64,000 nucleotides of DNA from Catonia carolina (taxonomy: Eukaryota > Arthropoda > Insecta > Hemiptera > Achilidae): positions 60,225,553-60,289,552 of the forward strand of contig JAQMRL010000001.1 of assembly GCA_035578175.1 (NCBI GenBank). Direction: 5' to 3'. Both the position numbers and the translations under genes were made by a program. Position 1 is the stretch's first letter. Each line of letters begins with the position of its first letter. The notes below the pieces were generated by a model. It saw only the letters and a program-made list of their open reading frames with translations. It was not told the DNA's origin and ran no database searches. Below are positions 35,450-47,184 of this stretch, in pieces.

Positions 35450-36428
35450 GACAATATTTAAAGAAATTTCAACAATAAAAAAAACTAATAAAATGTAAAT
35501 ATTATCTGCGGCTATTTATTTATTAGATCAATCAATGACTAATTTATGGCGTAATAAACGAAAATATGTAGTTATAATATGTAGTTATAGTTATAATATG
35601 TAGTTATAGTAATAATAAGCGAAAATATGTAGTTTATGCTATTAATGCACTTTAAAGTAATCCCAAGAACATTCTCTTGAAAATGTAAAATTTTGATAGA
35701 CATCTGTCCATCATATAGACGATGACTCAAGAATTTTTTTAAGGTTGTATATAAAACAAATATGGAAGTCAAATAAACCTGCAATAAAATAATAAAAAAT
35801 GTCATTATCTTACCTTAATCTGAACTCAACAGAATCCTTGACCGAGTAGGCTTAACATTATTAGTCCTACGTATCACTTAGGCCTACTTTTATGTAGGAT
35901 TTTGTCGTTAACCTCGACGAAGCCGCTACTGTAGCCTCACAACACAAATCAGATATTCTAAATTTTGACAATAAACTTTACATTTTAAAATAATTTTTCT
36001 AAAAACTACTAATCGGGAGTAAAACAGCCTTTCAAAAAGTAGTAAAAAATAAAACAAATCAGAAGACAACTACAAAAATTAGGGTAAACTTATTTATCTA
36101 ACTACTTGTTCAATTTCCGTCAAATTTATGTTTCAACCGACACAAAATCTATTTTACGGTTCAAGGATTTAAACGAATAAAAAGTAAATAAATAAAAAAA
36201 ATACGTTGTAGATACTCTCAACATCTCTCAAAATATGGAATCTGTGCTTCTGTCATGTCAAAAGGATTGATGTTATCAGAAAGGTCCGTTAAAAGGCTTC
36301 TGGAAATCGTGAAAAAAGAGAGGCATAAAACAAATGGCTCAAAGAAACTAATGAGACTAAAAAATAAAACATAACATGACAAACGATAAAAATAATTTTG
36401 TTTATCGTGTGGTTTAAAAATAATTAGC
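35450..36428. other. AT-rich DNA, no gene seen
   Basis: A short GTAGTTATAGTTATAATAT tandem lies near 35570-35610. Next to the array CGATAAA...TTTATCG forms a short inverted repeat (about 36384-36408). Confidence 0.4.
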
Positions 36429-36713
36429 TAAACTAAATCATATTAAGTACAGAAGAGGTACTGGTGAAAGAAAAACTGTTATGAGCTTCTTCCAACGACA
36501 GTAGATTATTATACAGTAAGACCTTGCAGTGAATATTAAAAGCGCATTTGCAAGATGCAAACTGAAAGATTTTTAAAAGGCCTCCTATGCTCATGAAAAC
36601 ACTTTTCTACTGAGTAATACGGTTAAAAACCATAAAATGTAACCAAATTATTTTTTCTGATTACTTCAGAACACATGTAAATGTTTGAAATAACTTCTAG
36701 CCTAATGATCTAA
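36429..36713 (+). repeat. SINE-C-like block, array left edge (partial)
   Basis: The array starts about 100 bases into the SINE-C consensus and continues to CTAATGATCTAAACA, matching the family end CTGATGACCTAAACA. Shared landmarks include GAAGAGGTA, ATTATACAG.AAGACC and TTTTCTACTGAGTAA. Confidence 0.75.
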
Positions 36714-36958
36714 ACACCCAATTTAATTGTGCCGAAAATTTCACATCTCATAATTTACCTAATTTTCAGTTAATTGATAGACTGGATTTGAAAAAATGAA
36801 TATTATCGTCGTCGTTATGAAAGAACGTACAAATTTATTCTTACTAATTGTTCAAAAAATATAATCTGATAATAGTTTATTAAATTTAATGTTCAAACCA
36901 ACATCTTCTTCAAATAACGTTGGCGTAATCTATCAATATGAACGGTCTTATTTCTCAG

Positions 36959-37042
36959 AATTAATTATATTAATTATATTATATTTTATAATATTATATT
37001 ATATTTATTATATTTATATTTATTATATTATCTTATTATATT
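36959..37042. repeat. AT-rich expansion private to unit 1
   Basis: TTATATTATATTTATTATAT-like repeats sit where the other units have only AGAATTATTATATGTTTTG. Confidence 0.85.
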
Positions 37043-37334
37043 TTGTGCTTTAATTTTGACTGTAGCAATAATGATCAGAGAGCTATGGCGAAACTAATTT
37101 TCTAATGTTTTTTAAGGCATAAATTGATGATTGGAATTCTACACTGTTAGCACGGAACGTGTATATTTTATTATACATTATGAGTTAACTATCGGATTCT
37201 AAATCAACAAAAAAATAAACATTACAGATATCGTTACTTAACGATTTTTTTTCTTCTGCACTGTTTGTGTCTATACATATGCGAAAATATATTAATAAAA
37301 TCTAATAGAACTGATGTACAGTTGACAAATTATT

Positions 37335-37366
37335 TAGGTCTTGCGAGTCCTTACTCGCAAGACCTA
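37335..37366. repeat. Perfect hairpin private to unit 1
   Basis: TAGGTCTTGCGAGT (37335-37348), CCTT loop, then ACTCGCAAGACCTA (37353-37366): a 14-bp perfect stem. Other units read TAGGTCTTGCGAGTAAGG once, so this is an inverted duplication of that 18-base string. Confidence 0.92.
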
Positions 37367-37430
37367 ATACACAATAAAACTACCTTACGTTGACCTACGT
37401 TGTCAGCCTACGTTAACGGTGACGCGCGTG

Positions 37431-37750
37431 TGACGTCAAAGGCAGATATAATATCGGACCAATCAGAGTCTAGTATTCTCAACCAATGAAAAATCTCCAA
37501 ATCTAGCCAATCAGGTGTCTTCTTATGCGTTAATTTGATTGGTTATTATTGTCCAATCAGAGAGCTTTTTGTAATTCACTACGTCATCCGATATGAACCA
37601 ATAAAATCGTTTCATTCAGTATTACGTCATTTGTCAGTATGGACTTCCTGATTGGTCCGGAACGGTTACTGCGCGTGACGTCGACTTACATTTTTACATA
37701 AGATCCGCCCATTGTCACCGCCCAGTTAACGATACAGCCGAATATAAAAG
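37431..37750. promoter_or_regulatory. Promoter-like block, unit 1
   Basis: CRE palindrome TGACGTCA at 37431-37438. CCAAT at 37459, 37483, 37507, 37553 and 37598, and ATTGG at 37538 and 37651. Further CRE-like sites are TACGTCA (37580, 37623) and TGACGTCG (37676-37683). A TATAAAAG string lies at 37743-37750, in this unit only. CCAAT boxes are bound by NF-Y and CRE sites by CREB/ATF proteins in animals. That the block drives transcription is inference. Confidence 0.5.
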
Positions 37751-38310
37751 AATAACGTCTACTGACATGCTATACGTTCCAGAATTAAAACACCTAACAA
37801 AAACATTTAAAAATTGTTAGAGATCTTCCGGGTTCGCAATGATTATGGTATTATTTTATGTAACAGCAGTATATTTACAGCTGCTTTTTACAATACGAAA
37901 TAACAAAAGCCATGTGAAGGAAGCAAGAAAATAGATTAGGTTGTCACAGACAAGCTTGCTCAAGCTTAACAAATAATTTTGTCGGCTACCATGCAAACAC
38001 TACTATACGAACGTAACACATTGTGATTTTGTCACTGTACATTAAGGTTAATTCTAATAAGGACGTCAATGCCGTTTTTTTTTGTCAAAAATCGTCAGTA
38101 GAATCGCCGGCATTGTCAAAATGAATTTTAGAACATACTTGATCTACACCTTGTTAAAGCAACATACAAATTGTGCCGTTTTGACGACAAACCGTCACGT
38201 TAAAAACGGTTAACGATATGAACAATTTTTGGGCGATATTTTTTAACATTTCTCCGCGTTGATTCGTAGTTTGTTTCATAATTTTATTATATGATGGGAA
38301 AATTTAGTAT

Positions 38311-38698
38311 TGCCTATAACAGGCAGTTAAAATTTAAACATTTTTTAAAATTTGATTTGCTACTTCTACGGCTACATTTATAGTTCTGTTTTTTTCACTA
38401 GAGAAGTTAAATTTAAACTAAACCATATTAAGTACAAAAGAGGTACTGATAAAGGAAAACCGTTATGAGCTTCTTCCAACGACAGTAGATTATTATACAG
38501 TTAGACCTTGCAGTGAATATTAAAAGCGCATTTGCAAGATGCAAACTAAAGATTTTTAAAAGGCCTCCTATGCTCATGGAAACACTTTTCTACTGAGTGA
38601 TACGGTTATAAACCATAAAATGTAACCCAATTATTTTTTCTGATTATTTCGGCTAACATGTAAATGTTTGAACTAACTTCTAGCCTAATGATCTAAAA
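38311..38698 (+). repeat. SINE-C-like block, units 1/2
   Basis: 388 bp from TGCCTATAACAGGCAG to TAATGATCTAAA. It corresponds end to end with SINE-C (TGCCCATAACAGACAGG to TGATGACCTAAA) and conserves the order of internal landmarks, but it is much more diverged than dispersed copies. Confidence 0.78.
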
Positions 38699-39295
38699 AC
38701 CTAAATTAATTGTGCCGAAAATTTCACATCTCATTATTTACCTAATTTTAAGTTAATTTATAGACCGGATTTGAAAAAATGAATATTATCATCGTCGTTA
38801 TGAAAGAACGTACAAATTTATTCTTACTAATTGTTCAAAAAATATAATCTGATAATAGTTGATTGAATTTAATGTTCAAACCAACATCTTCTTTAAATAA
38901 CGTAGGCGTAATCTACTAATATGTACGGTCTTATTTCTCAGAACTATTATATGTTTTGTGCTTGAATTTTGACTATAGCAATAATAATCAGAGAGCTATG
39001 GCAAAACTAATTTTCTAATGTTTTTTAAGGCATGAATTGATGATTGGAATTCTACACTGTTGGCGCGGAACGTGTATATTTTAATTATAAATTATAAGTT
39101 AACTATCGGATTCTAAATCAACAAAAAAAATAAACATTACAGATATCGTTACTTAATGAATTTTTTTTCTTCTGCGCTGTTTGTGTCTATACATATGCGA
39201 AAATATATAATTAAAATCTAATAGAACTGATGTACAGTTGACAAATTATTTAGGTCTTGCGAGTAAGGCGGCCTACGTTGACGGTGACGCGCGTG

Positions 39296-39620
39296 TGACG
39301 TCAAAGGCAGATATAATATCGGACCAATCAGAGTCTAGTATTCTCAACCAATGAAAAATCTCCAAATCTAGCCAATCAGGTGTCTTCTTTTGAGTTAATT
39401 TGATTGGTTATTATTGTCCAATCAGAGAGCTTATTGTAATTCACTACGTCAGCCGATATGAACCAATAAAATCGTTTCATTCAGTATTACGTCATTTGTC
39501 AGTAAGGACCTCCTGATTGGTCCGGAACTGTTCCTGCGCGTGACGTCGACTTACATTTTTACATAAGATCCGCCTATTGTCACCGCCCAGTTAACGATAC
39601 AGCCTAATATTACAGAATAA
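39296..39620. promoter_or_regulatory. Promoter-like block, unit 2
   Basis: All seven CCAAT/ATTGG motifs and the TGACGTCA palindrome are kept. The TATAAAAG string of unit 1 reads TATTACAG here. Confidence 0.45.
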
Positions 39621-40172
39621 CGTCTACTGACATGCTATACGTTCCAGAATTAAAACACCTAACAAAAACATTTTAAAATTGTTAGAGATCTTCTGGGTTC
39701 GCAATGATTATGGTATTATTTTATTTAGTAGCAGTATATTTACAGCTGCTTTTTACAGTACGAAATAAAAAGAGCCTTGTGAAGGAAGCAAGAAAACAGA
39801 TTGGGTTGTCACATACAAGCTTGCTCAAGCTTAACAAATAATTTTGTCGGCTACCATGCAAACACTACTATACGAACGTAACACATTGTGATTTTGTCAC
39901 TGTATATTAAGGTTAATTCTAACAAGGACGTCAATGCCGTTTTTTGTCAATAATCGTCAGTAGAATCGCCGGCATTGTGAAAGTGAATTTTAGAACATAC
40001 TTGATCTATACCTTGTTAAAGCAACATACAAATTGTGCCGTTTTGACGACAAACCGACACGTTAAAAACGGTTAACGATATGAACAATGTTTGGGCGATA
40101 TTTTTCAACATTTCTCCGCGTTGAATCGTAGTTTGTTTCATAATTTTATTTTATGATGGGAAAATTTAGTAT

Positions 40173-40560
40173 TGCCTATAACAGGCAGTTAAACTTTAAA
40201 TATTTTTTAAAATTTCATTTGCTACTTTTACGGCTACATTTATAGTTCTGTTTTTTTTCACTAGAGAAGTTAAATTTAAACTAAATCATATAAGTAATGA
40301 AGAGGTACTGGTAAAGGAAAACCGTTATGAGCTTCTTCCAACGACAGTAGATTATTAAACAGTTAGACCTTGCAGTGAATATTAAAAGCGCATTTGCAAG
40401 ATGCAAACTGAAAGATTTTTAAAAGGCCTCCTATGTTAATGGAAACACTTTTCTACTGAGTGATACGGTTATAAACCATAATATGTAACCCAATTTTTTT
40501 TCAGATTTTTTCAGCTAACATGTAAATGTTTGAACTAACTTCTAGCCTAGTGATCTAAAA
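40173..40560 (+). repeat. SINE-C-like block, units 2/3
   Basis: Same 388-bp block, starting TGCCTATAACAGGCAG and ending TAGTGATCTAAAA. Confidence 0.78.
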
Positions 40561-41156
40561 ACCTAATTTAAGTGTGCCGAAAATTTCACATCTCATTATT
40601 TACCTAATTTTACGTTAATTGATAGACTGAATTTGAACAAATGAATATTACCATCGTCGTTATGAAAGAACGTACAAATTATTCTTACTAATTGTTCAAA
40701 AAATATAATCTGATAATAGTTTATTGAATTTAATATTCAAACCAACATCATCTTTAAATAACGTAGGCGTAATCTACTAATATGTACGGTCTTATTTCTC
40801 AGAATTATTATATGTTTTGTGCTTGAATTTTGACTATAGCAATAATAATCAGAGAGCTATTGCAAAACTAATTTTCTAATGTTTTTTAAGGCATGAATTG
40901 ATGATTGGAATTCTACGCTGTTGGCGCGGAACGTGTATATTTTAATTATACATTATGAGTTAACTATCGGATTCTAAATCAACAAAAAAATAAACATTAC
41001 AGATATCGTTACTTAACGAATTTTTTTTTCTTCTGCGCTGTTTGTGTCTATACATATGCGAAAACATATTAATAAAATCTAATAGAACTGATGTACAGTT
41101 GACAAATTATTTAGGTCTTGCGAGTAAGGCGGCCTACGTTGACGGTGACGCGCGTG

Positions 41157-41480
41157 TGACGTCAAAGGCAGATATAATATCGGACCAATCAGAGTCTAGT
41201 ATTCTCAACCAATGAAAAATCTCCAAATCTAGCCAATCAGGTGTCTTCTTATGCGTTAATTTGATTGGTTATTATTGTCCAATCAGAGAGCTTATTGTAA
41301 TTCACTACGTCATCCGATATGAACCAATGAAATGGTTTCATTCAGTATTACGTAATTTGTCAGTGTGGACTTCCTGATTGGCCGGGACGGTTACTGCGCG
41401 TGACGTCGACTTACATTTTTACATAAGATCCGCCCATTGTCACCGCCCAGTTAACGATACAGCCGAATATTACAGAATAA
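41157..41480. promoter_or_regulatory. Promoter-like block, unit 3
   Basis: All seven CCAAT/ATTGG motifs persist although bases next to them differ (CCAATGAAATGG, ATTGGCCGGG). One CRE-like site has changed to TACGTAA. Confidence 0.45.
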
Positions 41481-42032
41481 CGTCTACTGACATGCTATAC
41501 GTTCCAGAATTAAAACACCTAACAAAAACATTTAAAAATTGTTAGAGATCTTCCGGGTTCGCAATGATTATGGTATTATTTTATGTAGTAGCAGTATATT
41601 TACAGCTGCTTTTTACAGTACGAAATAAAAAGAGCCTTGTGAAGGAAGCAAGAAAATAGATTGGGTTGTCACATACAAGCTTGCTCAAGATTAACAAATT
41701 ATTTTGTCGGCTACCATGCAAACACTACTATACGAACGTAACACATTGTGATTTTGTCACTGTATATTAAGGTTAATTCTAACAAGGACGTCAATGCCGT
41801 TTTTTGTCAATAATCGTCAGTAGAATCGCCGGCATTGTGAAAGTGAATTTTAGAACATACTTGATCTATACCTTGTTAGAGCAACATACAAATTGTGCCG
41901 TTTTGACGACAAACCGACACGTTAAAAACGGTTAACGATATGAACAATGTTTGGGCGATATTTTTCAACATTTCTCCGCGTTGAATCGTAGTTTGTTTCA
42001 TAATTTTATTTTATGATGGGAAAATTTAGTAT

Positions 42033-42420
42033 TGCCTATAACAGGCAGTTAAACTTTAAATATTTTTTAAAATTTCATTTGCTACTTTTACGGCTACATT
42101 TATAGTTCTGTTTTTTTCACTAGAGAAGTTAAATTTAAACTAAATCATATAAGTAATGAAGAGGTACTGGTAAAGGAAAACCGTTATGAGCTTCTTCCAA
42201 CGACAGTAGATTATTAAACAGTTAGACCTTGCAGTGAATATTAAAAGCGCATTTGCAAGATGCAAACTGAAAGATTTTTAAAAGGCCTCCTATGTTAATG
42301 GAAACACTTTTCTACTGAGTGATACGGTTATAAACCATAATATGTAACCCAATTTTTTTTCAGATTTTTTCAGCTAACATGTAAATGTTTGAACTAACTT
42401 CTAGCCTAGTGATCTAAAAA
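42033..42420 (+). repeat. SINE-C-like block, units 3/4
   Basis: Nearly identical to 40173-40560. Confidence 0.78.
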
Positions 42421-43015
42421 CCTAATTTAAGTGTGCCGAAAATTTCACATCTCATTATTTACTTAATTTTACGTTAATTGATAGACTGGATTTGAAAAAA
42501 TGAATATTATCATCGTCGTTATGAAAGAACGTACAAATTATTCCTACTAATTGTTCAAAAAATATAATCTGATAATAGTTTATTGAATTTAATGTTCAAA
42601 CCAACATCTTCTTTAAATAACGTAGGCGTAATCTACTAATATGTACGGTCTTATTTCTCAGAATTATTATATGTTTTGTGCTTGAATTTTGAATATAGCA
42701 ATAATAATCAGAGAGCTATTGCAAAACTAATTTTCTAATGTTTTTTAAGGCATGAATTGATGATTGGAGTTCTACGCTGTTGGCGCGGAACGTGTATATT
42801 TTAATTATACATTATGAGTTAACTATCGGATTCTAAATCAACAAAAAAATAAACATTACGGATATCGTTACTTAACGAATTTTTTTTTCTTCTGCGCTGT
42901 TTGTGTCTATACATATGCGAAAATATATTAATAAAATCTAATAGAACTGATGTACAGTTGACAAATTATTTAGGTCTTGCGAGTAAGGCGGCCTACGTTG
43001 ACGGTGACGCGCGTG

Positions 43016-43340
43016 TGACGTCAAAGGCAGATATAATATCGGACCAATCAGAGTCTAGTATTCTCAACCAATGAAAAATCTCCAAATCTAGCCAATCAGG
43101 TGTCTTCTTATGCGTTAATTTGATTGGTTATTATTGTCCAATCAGAGAGCTTATTGTAATTCACTACGTCATCCGATATGAACCAATGAAATCGTTTCAT
43201 TCAGTATTACGTCATTTGTCAGTATGGACTTCCTGATTGGTCCGGAACGGTTACTGCGCGTGACGTCGACTTACATTTTTACATAAGATCCGCCCATTGT
43301 CACCGCCCAGTTAACGATACAGCCGAATATTACAGAATAA
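43016..43340. promoter_or_regulatory. Promoter-like block, unit 4
   Basis: The seven CCAAT/ATTGG motifs and the TGACGTCA palindrome are present. Confidence 0.45.
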
Positions 43341-43894
43341 CGTCTACTGACATGCTATACGTTCCAGAATTAAAACACCTAACAAAAACATTTTAAAATT
43401 GTTAGAGATCTTCCGGGTTCGCAATGATTATGGTATTATTTTATGTAGTAGCAGTATATTTACAGCTGCTTTTTACAGTACGAAATAAAAAGAGCCTTGT
43501 GAAGGAAGCAAGAAAATAGATTGGGTCGTCACATACAAGCTTGCTCAAGCTTAACAAATTATTTTGTCGGCTACCATGCAAACACTACTATACGAACGTA
43601 ACACATTGTGATTTTGTCACTGTATATTAAGGTTAATTCTAATAAGGACGTCAATGCCGTTTTTTTTGTAAAAAATCGTCAGTAGAATCGCCGGCATTGT
43701 CAAAATGAATTTTAGAACATACTTGATCTATACCTTGTTAGAGCAACATACGAATTGTGCCGTTTTGCTGACAAACCGTCACGTTAAAAACGGTTAACGA
43801 TATGAACAATTGTTGGGCGATATTTTTCAACATTTCTCCGCGTTGATTCGTAGTTTGTTTCATAATTTTATTATATGATGGGAAAATTTAGTAT

Positions 43895-44137
43895 TGCCTA
43901 TAACAGGCAGTTAAACTTTAAATATTCTTTAAAATTTCATTTGCTACTTCTACGGCTACATTTATAGTTCTGTTTTTTCACTAGAGAATTAAATTTATAC
44001 TAAATCATATTAAGTACAGAAGAGGTACTGGTGAAAGAAAAACTGTTATGAGCTTCTTCCGACGACAGTAGATTATTATACAGTTAGACCTTACAGTGAA
44101 TATTAAAAGCGCATTTGCAAGATGCAAACAAGATTTA
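43895..44137 (+). repeat. SINE-C-like block, array right edge (partial)
   Basis: The array ends inside the block, after GCATTTGCAAGATGCAAAC. The text from CATATTAAGTACAGAAGAGG onward matches unit 1 better than units 3 and 4, so the two array edges are the closest relatives. Confidence 0.75.
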
Positions 44138-44482
44138 AACTTCAGGGGAAGAAAATGGAAACCATGTAGTCAGGAGAAAGAAGGCAGCCCACTCCGAGAG
44201 AATGAAAAGTTACTTTAAAACTAAAGAACAAAAAAGATGATGCTTAATTACAGTGATCTAACTGGAAGCAAAAATTAAATCAGATGGTAGGAAGTATGTG
44301 GTATGGTAACGAAGAAAATTGGGGTTTAGAAACCTGTTGAAGTATAATTCTTCTGAATAGTTCCACAGGATATTTACTGTGTAACATTTGCACGATCGTG
44401 TTAACATTTCAGTGGAAGCAGTTGTAACCGGTCAGTTAACAGTTCAAATACAATCTATACTACACATTTAAGGATACCAACT
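44138..44482. other. Right flank of the array, no gene
   Basis: Unique-looking sequence; no element was recognised. Confidence 0.4.
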
Positions 44483-44578
44483 AGGTCTGGCATTTTTTCA
44501 TCACTCGTTTTCATCTAACACCCTTCTCACCGTCTGCATTAGCAGTGATTGCAAAACAGTCGGACGTTAAAGCAAAAA
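44483..44578 (+). mobile_element. SINE-A 3' fragment
   Basis: GGTCTGGCATTTTTTCATCA, then CACCGTCTGCATTAGCAGTG and GTCGGACGTTAAAGC with an A tail. The head is missing. Confidence 0.78.
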
Positions 44579-46537
44579 ATATGTAAAATATACACCCACT
44601 AACCACGATTGTTATACAGAAATTCGGATTTATTTCGTCTCTCTAATTTTTGTCAAAAAAAATTATGACTAAATATTTTAGACCCTTAACTAGCTTACAT
44701 GAGGTATAAATTTGTAAAGCATTTCATCTTTCTGTTATGGTTTATTTGTTCAAAATTCCTTGTAGGAAGTTAAATCTATCCTAATTAAATTAAATTAATC
44801 CTAATTAAATTTCTATCCTAATTAAATTCTTTAATCTATTGACCAGAATGACGCATTCGAAAACGTTCGTGTATATCATCTTAATTTTGTCTTAAGTAGT
44901 TTCTTTAGAAGATATATTGTTTAAATGTGCGTCAAGTACATTTACGCAAAATATAATTGTTTTACACGTAAGGATTATTTTAACATCCGATCAGGTTTAA
45001 TTGACAATTTTTCAACTTTTTTCTTATTTTTTTTGGAATAACAGGCTTAGGTATAACAATACTATTTGTATACAGTACCGAAGAGCTACAGTTCTGAAAA
45101 CCCGGAATTCGTATTCTCAAAGTCTAAGTGATACTTGGGAAAATAAAGTATTTTTATTACTACTGCTACTACTTGCACCTAAGGGACAATAAGGATGTCA
45201 CTATACTACAGCAATTAAGATTGTTTCTGTAGCTTTTTAAAAAGATACAATTGTAAAACTCAGAATAAAACAGTGATTTTTAGTCACCAAATGGTGATAG
45301 CATACCCGATTTTAACGCAACCCCTTTGAGGCTAGTAACAACAATTGCAAGTAGGGCGTAAAATCTACTGCCTGAATTTTGCTGACTATATAGTTAGCGT
45401 AATTTAAAATCGATTGCATTAAAATGATAAATTTGCTCTCTGTAATACTAAATAACAATATTATTATTATTTACGTTGTTACTATTTAGGTATGTTATTT
45501 TGTTTTGTTTTGTTATAGGCTACACTCATTTTATGTTGTGGCACTAGTTGTTAATTTCAAAAAGCTTACCTGTATTTCAGATCTTATTAAAAAACGTGGA
45601 AAGTTTTTTAGACGTGTTAAATAATTTGAAGTAGGCCAAAGTTTTTTGTAATATTCCGTAAAATTGTTGTAGTGACATGAGTTTAAATTAGTTACCAACT
45701 GTTATATTTGTCCTTACTAAAGGTAAGTTATTTTACATTTTATGAATACAGTAGCTACTCATAAATTCTAATAAATTCACAAAAAAAAATATATAAGATA
45801 TTATTCTTATATTACAAATCCATTTAAACGCGTTCTTTTGCGAATAATAATAATTTTTTTTCGCTAACAAAAAAATGTTAATGATACTTTTTTGACTGTT
45901 ATTTTGTATATTAATTCAGCAGAATTTAATTTCATTGTGGAATAAATGCCCCGCAGGTGTTATCGGGTATAATATTACGCAGTTTTTTTTTGTTAGTGTA
46001 CATACTAATAATTATGTTTAATACAGGTTGTCGACCTCTATGCTCTACTCAGGTGAAGTATAACCTCGAAACTCTTCCCCGATAAACGCGCACGTACTGA
46101 TAGCTAAACCTTTGATAAAAAGCAGCGAGATACAAGCCTTTGTAGTAGTTTGTTTACGTTATTTTTTTTAAGTAGCTACAAAAAGTATCTTAAGTGTGTT
46201 AAGAGTTGTTCTTACACACCAGTACTAGACATTATAAATATTATTTTTATGTAGTAAGGATGGCATATCTCCGTACATTCCGGTTCTTAAAATTTAGTCA
46301 AATATTTAAAGAAATTTTACTTGAAAATTTAAGTACCTACTAAACAATGTACTACGGAGAGTGAAGCACGTTTTAATACTACTTCAAACATTCATAATCT
46401 TAAAATTTCTATTTATAAATGTAAAAAATTTTACAGACTGATTAAAAGATTCGTCAGTGATTCTTTAAATTTCCTTTATTTATTAAAACTTTATCTTTAT
46501 AAAAGATAAATTACTTCATTTAATTAAGTTTTCTTAG
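44579..46537. other. AT-rich DNA, no gene seen
   Basis: Two kb without a recognised element. A triplicated TCCTAATTAAAT string lies at about 44778-44828. The 63-codon frame at 45001 has no domain. Confidence 0.4.
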
Positions 46538-46704
46538 TTTATTTAAAGTTGCATCAACAGCTTGGTCATTAGCAACTTTTGTGGGTGTAGATACTGTAAC
46601 GATGAGTTTTAACCTGTTAAAATTCCCAGACCCTAGCCGGGAATTGAACCCGGGACCTTTCGCTTGTAGGTTAGCGCGTTAATCACTACGCCAAGGAGGT
46701 GGTC
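46538..46704 (-). mobile_element. SINE-B, minus strand
   Basis: The plus strand shows CCCTAGCCGGGAATTGAACC (B-box complement) and TTAGCGCGTTAATCACTACG (A-box region), ending CAAGGAGGTGGTC. Confidence 0.8.
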
Positions 46705-47184
46705 AATAAGTTTTAAATTACATTTTATATAAAATTAATATAATATTTATTTTGTGAAATTTGACAATTTTATTTAAAAATAATTATATTATTAATTATT
46801 TAATTAAACTGGTAAGGCCAGTCACTTGAGATTTACAAAATATGACTATTACAAGAACTGGAAATACACTCTTAATCTAATTGCCTGAAGTAGTCTTCCA
46901 AATTCATTTAGTAAAAATGAATAATAAATAACAATAATATAGAAACAATACCATAATTAATAGTTAATAAAAATTTTAGTGGAATTTTTATGTCTTATTG
47001 TATACAGCTTGACTGGTTGAAGTCAACCAATCACATTGCCACCTCAGTGTTATAGTGGTAGAGTATTAGCAAAGATGTTTTCTATTGACGGTACTGATAT
47101 TCCTGATAGTTACTCATGTTTTCTATGAAGGTATACTTAAGTGTATTTATGCTTTAGCTTAAATATACTTACCTTTTTAATGCT
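46705..47184. other. AT-rich DNA, possible tRNA-like fragment
   Basis: At about 47040-47075, CCTCAGTGTTATAGTGGTAG resembles an A-box head of a SINE, but no B box or body follows clearly. Confidence 0.3.

Larger units (their letters stand above)
36429..44137. repeat. Tandem array of 1.86-kb units (4 complete + 1 partial)
   Basis: Using the motif TAAACTAAATCATAT as phase mark, units start at 36429, 38414, 40277, 42136 and 43996, giving periods of 1985, 1863, 1859 and 1860. The last unit stops after about 140 bases. Units 3 and 4 look nearly identical; unit 1 is longest because of two private insertions. Each unit contains a SINE-C-like block of ~388 bp and ~1.47 kb of other sequence. There is no long ORF. 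High similarity of units points to recent amplification or homogenisation. Confidence 0.95.

Noticed and set aside
36429..44137. CRISPR-like or LTR-retrotransposon interpretation of the tandem array
   Set aside because: Units are 1.86 kb without spacers, and there is no gag-pol frame, primer-binding site or LTR pair; it is a long-unit satellite.
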